Below the pieces are notes generated by a model. The model saw nothing but the letters and a program-made list of their open reading frames with translations, was not told the DNA's origin and made no database searches. A stretch of DNA of 64,000 nt from positions 1,302,001-1,366,000 of the forward strand of contig NZ_CP032829.1 in the NCBI RefSeq assembly GCF_003660165.1, read 5' to 3'. Position numbers and translations under genes: made by a program. Source of the DNA: Sphingomonas paeninsulae (lineage in GTDB: Bacteria > Pseudomonadota > Alphaproteobacteria > Sphingomonadales > Sphingomonadaceae). Below, piece by piece: positions 37,158-47,414 of the stretch (the first letter of the stretch is position 1; each line of letters begins with the position of its first letter).

Positions 37158-38426
37158 ATGGAAATCCACAAAAAAAGCCTGATCGCAACGCTTCTTGCGC
37201 TCGCCCCTGTCGCTCTGTCTGCACAAACGATCGATCGCACTACGCAGCTTCGTATCGACCGTGTGCTGAAGGCGACGCCACTGATCGACGGTCACAACGA
37301 CCTGCCCTGGGAATTGCGCAACCGATACGGGTCGCGGATCGAGACGACCGATATTACCCAGAGGTCAGACAAGCTCCCTACGCCGTTAATGACCGACATG
37401 GCGCGGCTGCATGCAGGTCATGTCGGCGGGCAATTCTGGTCGGTCTATATTCCGGCGACGGTGACCGGCCCCGCAGCAATCCAGATGACCATCGAGCAGA
37501 TCGACATCGTCCATCGACTAGCGGCGCGTTATCCCCGTGATCTGGAGATGGCCTATACCGCAGCCGACATAGTCCGCATTCACAAGACGGGTCGGGTGGC
37601 TTCGCTGATCGGGATCGAGGGCGGGCATCAGATCGGCAATAATCTGGCGGCGCTGCGTCAGTTTTATGCGCTGGGCGCGCGCTATATGACGCTGGCGCAT
37701 TTCCTGAACAACGACTGGGCGGACAGCGCGACCGACGATCCTGTGCATCATGGGCTGACCGATTTCGGTAAGCAGGTCGTGCGTGAAATGAACCGGATCG
37801 GCATGATGGTCGATTTGAGCCATGTCTCGCCCGAGACTATGAAAGCAGCGCTGGCCGCGACGAGTGCGCCGGTGCTCTTTTCCCATTCGGACGCGCGGGC
37901 GCTGAACGATTATCCACGTAACGTGCCCGACGATGTCCTGAAACTGGTTGCAGCCAACGGCGGCGTGGTCATGGTCAACTTTTATCCGTCGCACCTGTCG
38001 CCAGCATATACCACATGGAGCAGTGACCGAGCCGGCGAAACAGCGCGCGCGAAGGCACTCTACACGGGGCAACCCGAACGCTCGAAAGCAGCGGCAGCAG
38101 GCTGGACCCTAGCGCACCCGGCTCCGCCAGTGACCATTGCAGCGGTGGCCGACCATATCGATTATATCGTGAAGCTGGCGGGCATCGACCATGTCGGTAT
38201 CGGCGGTGATCTTGACGGTATCGAGGCAACGATACCGGGACTGAATGGCGTCGACGGCTATCCGAACCTTTTTGCCGAGCTCATCCGGCGCGGCTGGTCC
38301 AATGCGAACCTTGGCAAACTGGCGGGCGGCAACTTGTTACGCGTAATGCGGCGCGTAGAAGCTGTTGCAGCGGCGGCCCGAGGAACGCCGCCAGAATTTA
38401 CAGAAACCAAAACGATGACCGACTAG
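37158..38426 (+). CDS. membrane dipeptidase (peptidase M19), exported
   Basis: The product is 422 residues from the ATG at 37158, with a signal peptide ending ALAPVALSAQTID (the upstream in-frame start at 37128 would hide it). The M19 zinc-site motifs are DGHNDLPWELRNRYG (HxD), IGIEGGHQIGNN, MVDLSHVSPETM and HVGIGGDLDGI. It hydrolyses dipeptides in the periplasm and is a known beta-lactam or peptidoglycan-peptide turnover enzyme in relatives. It ends over the 3' end of gltX (4-bp convergent overlap). Confidence 0.93.
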   Translation: MEIHKKSLIATLLALAPVALSAQTIDRTTQLRIDRVLKATPLIDGHNDLPWELRNRYGSRIETTDITQRSDKLPTPLMTDMARLHAGHVGGQFWSVYIPATVTGPAAIQMTIEQIDIVHRLAARYPRDLEMAYTAADIVRIHKTGRVASLIGIEGGHQIGNNLAALRQFYALGARYMTLAHFLNNDWADSATDDPVHHGLTDFGKQVVREMNRIGMMVDLSHVSPETMKAALAATSAPVLFSHSDARALNDYPRNVPDDVLKLVAANGGVVMVNFYPSHLSPAYTTWSSDRAGETARAKALYTGQPERSKAAAAGWTLAHPAPPVTIAAVADHIDYIVKLAGIDHVGIGGDLDGIEATIPGLNGVDGYPNLFAELIRRGWSNANLGKLAGGNLLRVMRRVEAVAAAARGTPPEFTETKTMTD

Positions 38427-39727
38427 CTTTCAAATCTCGCGATTGCCCGTTCGCGCCCGATCAGCGGTAGCAACGTCGCCATATCGGGGCCGTGGTCGAG
38501 ATTGGTTAGTGCACGACGCAGCGGTAAAAAGAGCGCCTTTCCGGTGCGGCCGGTCTGTTCTTTCAAAGTTGCCGTCAGGGCATGCCAGGGATCGGTGGAC
38601 CAATCGATCGTTGCCGCCACGCTAGCCGCGGCCTTCAAGAAATCGCCATCTTCCGGGGCCGGATTGCCGTCGATCGGCCCCTCGATAACCTTCCACCAAT
38701 CGGCCGCTTCGGCGACGGTGTGCAGGTTAGGCCTGACCGTCATCCATGTTGCTTCATCCAGCCCCTTGGGCAGGCGATCAGCAACCCGAGAGAATCCCGT
38801 ACGATGCAGTATTTTTGCGTTGAGACCGCTGAGTTCCGCCATATCGAACCGGGCAGGCGCGCGTCCGAAGCGGGCAAAGTCGATAGTCTCGATAACCGAC
38901 GCGGTATCGATAATCGGTTCGATGGGATCACTCGTGCCGAGTCGGGCCAGCAGCGCGAGCAACGCAATCGGTTCGATTCCCTCGTCCCGAAGCTCGTCAC
39001 AACCGAGTGCGCCCAGTCGTTTCGACAGTTTTCCTTCGCTGCCCACCAGCAACGCCTCATGCGCGAAGGCAGGCGGCGTTGCTCCCAACGCGACGAACAT
39101 CTGTAACTGTGCCGCCGTATTGGACACATGATCTTCACCGCGCACCACATGAGTGATGCCCATGTCGATATCGTCGATCGCAGAGGGCAACAGATAGAGC
39201 CAGGAGCCATCGGCGCGGCGAATGACCGGGTCGCTGAGCAGGTGAGGATCGAATCGCTGCTCGCCGCGAACAAGATCGTTCCAGAGGATCGGCGTGTCGT
39301 GATCAAGTTTGAAGCGCCAATGTGGCGCGCGGTCGGTCGGCGGCGCATCCGTCAGTGCGGCGCGATCATACACCGGCGGCAACCCGCGCCCCAATTGCAC
39401 TTTGCGCTTTAGATCGAGTTCTTGCGGCGTTTCGTAAGCAGGATACACGCGGCCAGCCGCACGCAACTTTTCGAACTGCGCCTCATACAGCGCGAATCGC
39501 TCCGACTGGCGCTCTTCGCCATCGCGGTTCAGGCCCAACCAGTCCAGATCGGCACGGATCGTATCGACAAATGCTTCGGTCGAACGCGCAGCATCGGTAT
39601 CGTCGATGCGCAGCAGGAACCGCCCACCATGTTTACGCGCCCACAGCCAGTTATGGAGTGCAGCACGAATGTTTCCGACGTGAAGGCGACCGGTTGGCGA
39701 CGGCGCAAAGCGGGTGACGACGGTCAT
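38423..39727 (-). CDS. gltX: glutamate--tRNA ligase
   Basis: The 434-residue class I synthetase has RFAPSPTGRLHVGNIRAALH (HIGH box as HVGN), the KMSKS loop as GKLSKRLGALG near residue 240, and the GluRS-specific EDHVSNTAAQLQM. It charges tRNA with glutamate. In alphaproteobacteria a GluRS often charges tRNA-Gln for later amidation. The gene starts within the stop of nadE (4-nt overlap), so the two form one operon. The length (434) is that of the shorter GltX paralogue type. Confidence 0.95.
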   Translation of the reverse strand: MTVVTRFAPSPTGRLHVGNIRAALHNWLWARKHGGRFLLRIDDTDAARSTEAFVDTIRADLDWLGLNRDGEERQSERFALYEAQFEKLRAAGRVYPAYETPQELDLKRKVQLGRGLPPVYDRAALTDAPPTDRAPHWRFKLDHDTPILWNDLVRGEQRFDPHLLSDPVIRRADGSWLYLLPSAIDDIDMGITHVVRGEDHVSNTAAQLQMFVALGATPPAFAHEALLVGSEGKLSKRLGALGCDELRDEGIEPIALLALLARLGTSDPIEPIIDTASVIETIDFARFGRAPARFDMAELSGLNAKILHRTGFSRVADRLPKGLDEATWMTVRPNLHTVAEAADWWKVIEGPIDGNPAPEDGDFLKAAASVAATIDWSTDPWHALTATLKEQTGRTGKALFLPLRRALTNLDHGPDMATLLPLIGRERAIARFES

Positions 39728-41373
39728 ATCGTGCGGAACGCGTTGGTGATCGGGTAGCGCCGATCGCGCCCGAAATTCCGCGATCCGAGCTTCACACCGG
39801 GAGGCGACTGACGACGTTTATACTCTGCGACATAAAGCAGCCGCTCGATACGGGCGACGACGTCATGATCGAAACCCTTCGCCACGATTTCGGACACTGA
39901 TAATTCCTGTTCGACAAGGCCATGAAGGATAGGATCGAGGACATCGTAAGGTGGCAAGGAGTCCGAATCCTGCTGGTCGTCGCGCAATTCGGCGGACGGT
40001 GGCCGCGTAATCACACGATCGGGCATTACCGGCCCATCCGGCCCCAGACCGAACCGCGGGCGATTGGCATTCCGCCAACGCGACAGTGCAAAAACCGTCG
40101 TCTTATACGCATCCTTCAGCACCGAATATCCGCCCGCCATATCGCCATAGATCGTCGCATAACCCACCGACATTTCGGACTTGTTGCCCGTTGTCAGCAG
40201 CATCGGGCCAAATTTGTTGCTGATCGCCATCAATGTCAGCCCGCGGATACGCGACTGGATATTCTCTTCGGCCAGATCGGGTGTCCGTCCCTCAAACACA
40301 CCACTCAACATCGAATCGAATGCCATCATCGCTTCGGCAATCGGGATCGTATCGAGCCGACATCCCATCATTCGGGCGCATTCGGCTGCATCGCTGGTCG
40401 ATATGTCGGCCGTGAAACGCGACGGCAGCATCACACACCACACACGATCCGCACCCAGCGCATCGACAGCGACTGCCGCAGACAGGGCAGAATCGATCCC
40501 GCCCGACAGCCCGAGCACAACGCCCGGAAAGCGGTTGGCATTAACGTAATCGCGCAACCCGACAACCATCGCGCTGTAAATATCGGCAGGATTGGGATCG
40601 AGCGTAGCAATCCGCCCCGGCTCACATCGCCAACCGTTTTCACCGCCCGTCCACAGCGTTTCGATGACAGCCTCATCCCAGTCAGGAAACTGGTGTGCCA
40701 GCGATCCATCACCGTTCAGCACGAAACTCGCGCCATCGAAAACCAGTTCGTCCTGCCCGCCGATGCGATTCAGATACGCAAGCGGCAGCCCAGTTTCCGT
40801 TACGCGCGCAGCTGCAACGCCCGACACACGAAGATCGTCTTTGTCGATCTCATACGGGCTGCCGTTGGGAACGATCAGCAATTCAGCGCCCGCCAATTTC
40901 AAATGATCGGTGACGCTGGAAAACCAAATATCTTCGCAAATCGGCACGCCGATCTTTACGCCTCGAAACGCGATCGGCTCTGACAAAGGCCCCGCGGCGA
41001 ACAGGCGCTTTTCATCGAACGTGCCGTAATTCGGCAATTCATGCTTGGTTCGCACGGCAGCAACTTTGCCACCGTCGAGCAAGACCACACCGTTATAAAG
41101 CGCGCCATCGATCCGCAACACGGTGCCAACCAGCATGGCCGGCCCACCGTCGCCAGTAACACGCGCCATTTCCACCAGTTCGGCATCAGCGCGTTCGATC
41201 AGAGCCGGTTTCAACACCAGATCTTCGGGCGGGTAGCCGATCATCTGAAGTTCAGGGAAGACGATCAGGTCCGCGTCCTGAAACCGCGCCCGAATATCAA
41301 GCATCCCGGCGGCATTGCCTTTCAGGTCGCCGACCGACTGCGACATTTGCGCCAGAACGATTTTTAACTGCAT
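39724..41373 (-). CDS. nadE: glutamine-dependent NAD+ synthetase
   Basis: The 549-residue protein has an N-terminal nitrilase-type glutaminase (FPELQMIGYPPEDLVLKP with Glu, then a Lys region, then VPICEDIWF with the catalytic Cys). The C-terminal NAD synthetase has VVLGLSGGIDSALSAAVAVD (SGGxDS, PPi loop), GNKSEMSVGYATIYGDMAGG and the final SPPGVKLG. It converts NaAD to NAD+ with ammonia from glutamine. gltX overlaps its end. A 98-bp gap separates it from divergent polA and should hold both promoters. Confidence 0.96.
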   Translation of the reverse strand: MQLKIVLAQMSQSVGDLKGNAAGMLDIRARFQDADLIVFPELQMIGYPPEDLVLKPALIERADAELVEMARVTGDGGPAMLVGTVLRIDGALYNGVVLLDGGKVAAVRTKHELPNYGTFDEKRLFAAGPLSEPIAFRGVKIGVPICEDIWFSSVTDHLKLAGAELLIVPNGSPYEIDKDDLRVSGVAAARVTETGLPLAYLNRIGGQDELVFDGASFVLNGDGSLAHQFPDWDEAVIETLWTGGENGWRCEPGRIATLDPNPADIYSAMVVGLRDYVNANRFPGVVLGLSGGIDSALSAAVAVDALGADRVWCVMLPSRFTADISTSDAAECARMMGCRLDTIPIAEAMMAFDSMLSGVFEGRTPDLAEENIQSRIRGLTLMAISNKFGPMLLTTGNKSEMSVGYATIYGDMAGGYSVLKDAYKTTVFALSRWRNANRPRFGLGPDGPVMPDRVITRPPSAELRDDQQDSDSLPPYDVLDPILHGLVEQELSVSEIVAKGFDHDVVARIERLLYVAEYKRRQSPPGVKLGSRNFGRDRRYPITNAFRTI

Positions 41374-41471
41374 CGCGCCTGCCTATGACTGCGGCGCTAC
41401 CGCTGCAACCCCGCAGGTCGCAAACCCCGGGGCTTTGCCACGACGCGCGTAGCGGCTATCCGTGCGCGAGT

Positions 41472-44237
41472 ATGTCCACACCCACCCCACATCTCTACCT
41501 CGTCGATGGCTCCGGCTATATTTTCCGTGCCTATCATCGCCTGCCACCGCTCACGAACATTCGTGGCGAACCGGTGGGTGCGGTTTATGGCTATACGACG
41601 ATGCTGTGGAAGCTCGCCGAACAGCTTAACCGTGAGGACGGGCCGACGCACATGGCCGTCATTCTCGATGCGTCATCCAAGACGTTTCGGAACGACATGT
41701 ACGATAAGTACAAGGCGCACCGGCCTCCGGCCCCCGAAGATTTGGTGCCGCAATTCCCAATGATCCGCGATGCGACGCGCGCATTCTCGATCCCCTGTAT
41801 CGAGACCGTGGGACTCGAAGCAGACGACATCATCGCCTGCTATGCGAAGGCCGCGCTGGCGGCGGGTTGGGCGGTTACAGTCGTTTCGGCCGACAAGGAT
41901 CTGATGCAGTTGATCGAGCCGGGTCTCGACCTGCTCGACACGATGAACAATCGGCGGATCGGGCCGGATTATGTAATCGAAAAATTCGGTGTCGCTCCTG
42001 AATTGCTAGGCGATGTCCTCGCGTTGATGGGCGATAGCGCCGACAATATCCCCGGCGTACCCGGCGTCGGTCCGAAAACTGCGTCCAAGCTGATTATCGA
42101 ACATGGCGGACTTGAAGCTGTGCTGGCCGCAGCGCCCACGATGAAGCTCGGTAAGCTGCGCGATAATTTGATCGACCATGCCGACAACGCCCGATTGTCG
42201 CGCGAACTGGTGCGGCTGGTATGTGATCGCGAACTTCCCGAACCGCTTGAGGATTTGCTACTCAAGGGCATTCCCGACGCACCACTCCGCGAATTTCTTG
42301 AGCATCACGGGTTTAGGTCGCTGCTGACGAAGTTGAATGCGAGCGCTGCGGGCGGACCGCCAGCAACAGAGACTGTGGCGACACCACAGCCCGTCGATGA
42401 TACGCCATTCGATCTCGATGCGTACGAATGTGTGACGACCGTTGAAAAACTCGACCAGTGGATCGAAGTCGCCACGCTTTCTGGCTTTGTCGCGATCGAC
42501 ACCGAGACCGACGGGCTGGATGCGACGCAGGCCAAGCTAATCGGCTTCAGCCTGTGCGTTGCGCCCGGCCTCGCCTGCTATGTCCCGTTGGCACATGGCG
42601 GCACCGACCTGCTTTCTGAAAAGCCACCGCAGATTCCGATGGCGGTCGCGCTGGATCGATTGCGTCCGTTGATGGCAGACCCCAGCGTGCTGAAGATCGC
42701 GCATAATCTGAAATACGATATGACGATCCTTGCGCGCCATGATGTCGTGGTCGCGCCATTCGACGACACGCTGGTAATCAGCTTTGCGCTGGATGCCGGT
42801 CGTCAGTTCAATCACAGCATGGACGAACTCGCGCTCCAGCACCTCGGCCACAAGTGCATCGCGTTCACCGACGTCTGCGGAAAAGGCAAAGCACAACTCT
42901 GTTTCGATCAAGTGCCGTTACGCGATGCGACGCGATACGCAGCCGAAGACGCGGACGTTACCTTCCGTTTGTGGAAGCGCCTGAAACCGCGCCTGTCGCG
43001 CGAAGAGGCAACAACTGTCTATGAGCGTGTCGATCGTCCCCTTGTCCCGGTAATTGCGGCAATGGAACGTGAAGGCGTCAAGGTCGATGCCGAACAATTG
43101 CGCGCGCTATCCTCTGAATTCGCCTATCAGATGGCCGCTCTCGAAACCGAAATCCACGAACTGGCCGGACATAAGTTTGCGGTCGGCAGCCCAAAACAAC
43201 TCGGTGAGGTTTTGTTCGAAAAACTCGACCTGAAAGGCGGTCGCAAGGGCAAAGCGGGTGCGCATTCAACCGATGCCGCCGAACTAGAGCGCCTCGCCGG
43301 ACAGGGCGTTCCGATCGCACGCAAAGTTCTCGACTGGCGCCAGATTGCCAAGCTCAAATCGACTTACACCGACGCGTTACAGCAACAAGTCAATCCAGAG
43401 ACTGGGCGCGTTCACACCAGTTATTCGTTGAGTGGCGCACAGACCGGGCGGCTTTCTTCCAACGATCCAAATCTACAGAACATTCCGATTCGAACGGAAA
43501 ATGGCCGGCGCATCCGAGAAGCGTTCATTGCCGAGACAGGCAACGTCCTGCTCAGTGCCGATTACAGCCAGATCGAATTGCGACTGGCCGCGCATATGGC
43601 GGACGTCCCAGCATTGAAAAACGCATTCGCCAATGGTGATGACATTCACAGCCTGACCGCGATGGAATTATTCGGAGAGGTAAACCGCGACACTCGTGGC
43701 CGTGCAAAGACGATCAACTTCTCGATCCTTTACGGCATTTCACGATGGGGTCTTGGCGGGCGACTTGGGATCACGGCGGACGAAGCGCAGGCCATGATCG
43801 ACCGCTATTTCGAACGCTTTCCCGGCATTAACCGCTACATCGCCGAAACGCTGGAAACCACACGCGAACGCGGATTCACGACGACATTATTCGGTCGCAA
43901 AACGCATTTTACGCGGATCAAATCATCGAACCAGGCCGAACGGCAAGGCAGCGAGCGCGCCGCGATCAATGCGCCGATCCAGGGAACCAGTGCCGACATT
44001 ATTAAACGGGCAATGGTTCGGATGTTGCCAGCTCTCGCGAAAGCAGGATTGCCAAACGTGCGAATGCTGCTCCAGGTTCATGATGAACTCGTGTTCGAAT
44101 TGCCTGAAGCAGACGTCGAGGCCGCGAGCATCGTAATTCACGATGTCATGGCAAATGCAGCCGCGCCGCTGGTCGAACTTTCGATACCGCTGGGCGTTGA
44201 AATCGGCACGGGAAAAAGCTGGGGCGCGGCGCACTGA
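41472..44237 (+). CDS. polA: DNA polymerase I
   Basis: The start at 41472 (MSTPTPHLYLVDGSGYIF) fits the family; the ORF extends 29 codons upstream without support. The protein has 921 residues. It has the 5'-3' exonuclease (YLVDGSGYIFRAYHR, GLEADDIIACYAK, VVSADKDLMQLIEPG, HhH near GVPGVGPKTASKL) and a 3'-5' exonuclease with motif I VAIDTETDGLD intact. The polymerase has motif A LLSADYSQIELRLAAH, the O-helix TINFSILYGISRWGLGG and motif C LLQVHDELVFELPE. It fills gaps, removes RNA primers and repairs DNA. Confidence 0.97.
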   Translation: MSTPTPHLYLVDGSGYIFRAYHRLPPLTNIRGEPVGAVYGYTTMLWKLAEQLNREDGPTHMAVILDASSKTFRNDMYDKYKAHRPPAPEDLVPQFPMIRDATRAFSIPCIETVGLEADDIIACYAKAALAAGWAVTVVSADKDLMQLIEPGLDLLDTMNNRRIGPDYVIEKFGVAPELLGDVLALMGDSADNIPGVPGVGPKTASKLIIEHGGLEAVLAAAPTMKLGKLRDNLIDHADNARLSRELVRLVCDRELPEPLEDLLLKGIPDAPLREFLEHHGFRSLLTKLNASAAGGPPATETVATPQPVDDTPFDLDAYECVTTVEKLDQWIEVATLSGFVAIDTETDGLDATQAKLIGFSLCVAPGLACYVPLAHGGTDLLSEKPPQIPMAVALDRLRPLMADPSVLKIAHNLKYDMTILARHDVVVAPFDDTLVISFALDAGRQFNHSMDELALQHLGHKCIAFTDVCGKGKAQLCFDQVPLRDATRYAAEDADVTFRLWKRLKPRLSREEATTVYERVDRPLVPVIAAMEREGVKVDAEQLRALSSEFAYQMAALETEIHELAGHKFAVGSPKQLGEVLFEKLDLKGGRKGKAGAHSTDAAELERLAGQGVPIARKVLDWRQIAKLKSTYTDALQQQVNPETGRVHTSYSLSGAQTGRLSSNDPNLQNIPIRTENGRRIREAFIAETGNVLLSADYSQIELRLAAHMADVPALKNAFANGDDIHSLTAMELFGEVNRDTRGRAKTINFSILYGISRWGLGGRLGITADEAQAMIDRYFERFPGINRYIAETLETTRERGFTTTLFGRKTHFTRIKSSNQAERQGSERAAINAPIQGTSADIIKRAMVRMLPALAKAGLPNVRMLLQVHDELVFELPEADVEAASIVIHDVMANAAAPLVELSIPLGVEIGTGKSWGAAH

Positions 44238-44307
44238 TGCAAATTTTTGAAGCCCTGGCCTACGGCGCACCGTATTTCCTGGGGAATCGGAACAAACGGA
44301 ACAGGCG

Positions 44308-45873
44308 TTGACCATTGCTGCGTCGGACGCCGACCTTGCCACGCTGGCGCGCGGTGGTCGCACCAATTTCATAGGGTTTCTGCTGCGTCTCGCGGCACGG
44401 TTTCCTTTCCTTTTCATTGCCGGGCGTATGTATGGCCTCGATGCCCTTGGCCGTTTTGCCTATGCAATCATCGTCGTCGAGTTTGCCGCGCAGTTAGCGA
44501 CTATGGGCCTGAAACGAGGCCTCGCCAAACAGCTTACCGAGAGCACACGGGATCACGCGCATGAGGTGTGGGACGCACTCATCGTTTGCGTTCTCGCCTC
44601 GCTGGTGATCGGCGGGTTTTTGATTGCCGTGCCCGAACTGATGTTTCCAAACAGCGCGTTGAATGGGCTTGATCGCTTGCTGCCGCTTGTCGTCATTCTG
44701 ATCGCTGCCGCCGATATTGCACTTTCCGCTCTGGCCTATCGCCTTGACGTCGGCGCGACAGTTCGAGCGCGGTCGATCGTTGAGCCGTGGACGCTCGGGA
44801 TTGCAGCGTTTGCCCTTGCTTTCGTGACCAAGCGCGACGGTCTTATCATATCGTACGTTTTGTCGATGGCGGCGGCGTTCGTTGCCTCAATCATACCCTT
44901 GATCCGCAGCTATGGCTGGCCGCGCCTTTGGCGTCCTCGGCTAAACCTGATCGCGGGAATTGCGCGGCAGAATACCCCGCTTGCCGCTGCGGATGCCATC
45001 GAATGGGCATCACGTCGTATCGACGTCGCGATGCTGGGTTTGTTCCTGCCGCCGGCTGCTGTCGCGGTTTACTGGATGGCCCAGCAAATTGCGTCGATAC
45101 CGCAAAAGCTAAAGACCAGCTTTGATTCGATACTTGCGCCGATCATTAGCCAAAACCTTACGGCCGGGAACACCAGGGCAGTTGCCGAGCAGGTCAGCCA
45201 GGTCGGCTTTTGGATCATCGGCGCCCAGTTGGGTACCGCATTGATGATAGGTATTCCCGGTGAGGCCGTGATGGGAGTGGTCGGCCCTAATTTCGTAGCA
45301 GGCACAGGCGCGTTGGCGTTGCTGCTTGCGGCGGAGTTCATGGCGGCAACCGCAGCGGTCTCGGAATCGGCTCTCATCTACATCTCGCGTGGGCGCAACG
45401 CGATGATTTCGCTGCTCGTCATTGGTATCGAAGCCGGGCTGTGCTTTGCGTTATTATATGCGGCGCGCGAGGTACGACTGCCGGGTTTTTTCCCAAAAAA
45501 CGGTGGACAATTGCCACTTTACTATCAAGCTGCCGCGCCCGCGCTTGGGCTGTTGATGGCTCTTGGGCTGGGGTCGATAATTAAAGCACGGCTGCTCTCA
45601 CGACTTCTGAATGCGCCGGTCACGGGTTGGCGCTGGGCACTGGCGTGGGCGGCGATAGTCGGGTCGGTGGTTGGCTGGGCCGCGACCCAGTATCTGCCCG
45701 AGTGGGCGGAGCTTGCCTTCGGCATCCCGGCTATCGCGGGCAGCTATCTGGTGACATTATGGTATTTCGGATTCGGGCCCGACGACCGCGAACTGTTCCG
45801 GCTGAAACGGCGTCAGTCCGATACACCCGCGGTCGCCGAAAACCTTAATGCCGGAAGTGCCGAATCCCTGTAA
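44308..45873 (+). CDS. polysaccharide/lipid flippase (oligosaccharide flippase family)
   Basis: The 521-residue protein has 12-14 transmembrane helices, starting near [19 protein letters not shown]. The amphipathic N-terminal segment and the [20 protein letters not shown] region are typical of the MOP/PST flippase superfamily (Wzx-like). A TTG at 44308 with GGA upstream is the likely start. It probably flips undecaprenyl-linked sugars to the periplasm; the substrate is not known. Its last 29 bases overlap convergent purH. It follows polA at 70 bp but need not be functionally tied to it. Confidence 0.82.
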   Translation: MTIAASDADLATLARGGRTNFIGFLLRLAARFPFLFIAGRMYGLDALGRFAYAIIVVEFAAQLATMGLKRGLAKQLTESTRDHAHEVWDALIVCVLASLVIGGFLIAVPELMFPNSALNGLDRLLPLVVILIAAADIALSALAYRLDVGATVRARSIVEPWTLGIAAFALAFVTKRDGLIISYVLSMAAAFVASIIPLIRSYGWPRLWRPRLNLIAGIARQNTPLAAADAIEWASRRIDVAMLGLFLPPAAVAVYWMAQQIASIPQKLKTSFDSILAPIISQNLTAGNTRAVAEQVSQVGFWIIGAQLGTALMIGIPGEAVMGVVGPNFVAGTGALALLLAAEFMAATAAVSESALIYISRGRNAMISLLVIGIEAGLCFALLYAAREVRLPGFFPKNGGQLPLYYQAAAPALGLLMALGLGSIIKARLLSRLLNAPVTGWRWALAWAAIVGSVVGWAATQYLPEWAELAFGIPAIAGSYLVTLWYFGFGPDDRELFRLKRRQSDTPAVAENLNAGSAESL

Positions 45874-47413
45874 ATACCATCGCCAGATTAGCAGCGTCAG
45901 CGGCGGCAATGACCTCATCATCGCGAATCGAACCTCCGGGCTGTATCACAGCAGTAGCTCCAGCTTCGACCGCAGCGAGCAATCCATCTGCAAAAGGGAA
46001 AAACGCATCGGAGGCCACCGCCGAGCCGATGGTATGCGGTTCCGCCCAACCAGCCTTTTCGGCAGCGTCTTTTGCTTTCCATGCAGCGATACGCGCGGAT
46101 TCAAGTCGGTTCATTTGTCCTGCGCCAATACCCGCCGTGCTGCCATCCTTGGCATAGACGATTGCGTTCGATTTGGTATGTTTTGCCACAGTCCATGCGA
46201 AGCGGCAGTCAGCCAATTCGTTTTCGGTCGGAGCCCGTTTGGTAACCACCTGCAACTCACCCAATCGACCGGCATCGCGTGACTGGAGCAGGTAACCACC
46301 AGCGATCGTTTTCAGCGTCATACCTGCCCGGGCGGGATCAGGCAGGTCGCCGGTCAACAAGAGGCGAAGATTTTTCTTCGTGGCGAAAATTGCGCGAGCG
46401 GCAGCGTCGGCATCGGGCGCAATTACCACTTCGGTGAAAATCGAAGTTATTGCTTCGGCGGTTTCCTGATCGAGAGTTTGATTTACACAGATAATGCCAC
46501 CGAAAGCAGAAACCGTGTCGCAAGCAAACGCTTGTAGATAGGCCTGTTTCAGCGTTGTCGCCGATGCCACTCCGCAGGGGTTGGCGTGTTTGACTATCAC
46601 CACGGTCGGCGGCCCATCGCGGAATTCGCTGAGCAAATCGAGCGCGGCATCGGCATCGGCATAATTGTTGTAGCTCAACGCCTTGCCCTGGATCTGGGTG
46701 GCCTTCGACACTCCCGATGCGGTGTAGAAAGCGGCCTGCTGATGCGGGTTTTCGCCATATCGTAACACTTCCGCGCGTGTCGCAGTTACTGTTAGAACGT
46801 CTGGAAATTGCTGGTTTTGGTCCACAGTTGCAAACCAATTGGCGATCATTGCGTCATAGCTCGCGGTTGCTGCATAGGCTTTCGCCGCGTATTTCCGACG
46901 TAATTCGAGCGAGATGGTACCTTCGTTTTCGTCCAGCGCGGCCATCAGTTCGCGATAGTCGCCGGGATCGGTCACAATGGTTACGAAAGCATGATTTTTC
47001 GCAGCCGACCGGATCATCGACGGTCCACCGATATCGATATTCTCGATAATCTCGTCGCGGGCAGCGCCCTTTGCGACGGTCGCGGCGAACGGGTAAAGGT
47101 TGACGATAACGAGGTCGATCGCGCCGATGCCGTGTTCCTCCATCGAGGCGACGTGTTCGGCATTGTCGCGCACTGCGAGCAACCCGCCGTGAACGACGGG
47201 ATGTAGCGTTTTTACCCGGCCATCCATCATTTCGGGAAAGCCGGTGAGATCGTCGATGTCGCGGACTGTCAGCCCGGCATCGCGCAACGCACGAGCGGTA
47301 CCACCGGTGGAAACCAGTTCGACGCCGTGACGCACCAGTGCTTGCCCAAGCGGGATGAGGCCACCCTTGTCCGAAACCGACAAGAGCGCGCGCTTAATCT
47401 TGATATTCGTCAT
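45845..47413 (-). CDS. purH: bifunctional AICAR transformylase / IMP cyclohydrolase
   Basis: The 522-residue protein has the MGS-like IMP cyclohydrolase domain ([52 protein letters not shown]). The AICAR transformylase follows, with [16 protein letters not shown] and a later [21 protein letters not shown]. It carries out the last two steps of purine synthesis. It lies downstream of rpe and the heparinase-type gene on the same strand with one base between stops and starts. It overlaps the flippase gene by 29 bp at the 3' end. Confidence 0.97.
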   Translation of the reverse strand: MTNIKIKRALLSVSDKGGLIPLGQALVRHGVELVSTGGTARALRDAGLTVRDIDDLTGFPEMMDGRVKTLHPVVHGGLLAVRDNAEHVASMEEHGIGAIDLVIVNLYPFAATVAKGAARDEIIENIDIGGPSMIRSAAKNHAFVTIVTDPGDYRELMAALDENEGTISLELRRKYAAKAYAATASYDAMIANWFATVDQNQQFPDVLTVTATRAEVLRYGENPHQQAAFYTASGVSKATQIQGKALSYNNYADADAALDLLSEFRDGPPTVVIVKHANPCGVASATTLKQAYLQAFACDTVSAFGGIICVNQTLDQETAEAITSIFTEVVIAPDADAAARAIFATKKNLRLLLTGDLPDPARAGMTLKTIAGGYLLQSRDAGRLGELQVVTKRAPTENELADCRFAWTVAKHTKSNAIVYAKDGSTAGIGAGQMNRLESARIAAWKAKDAAEKAGWAEPHTIGSAVASDAFFPFADGLLAAVEAGATAVIQPGGSIRDDEVIAAADAANLAMVFTGIRHFRH

Positions 47414-47414
47414 T

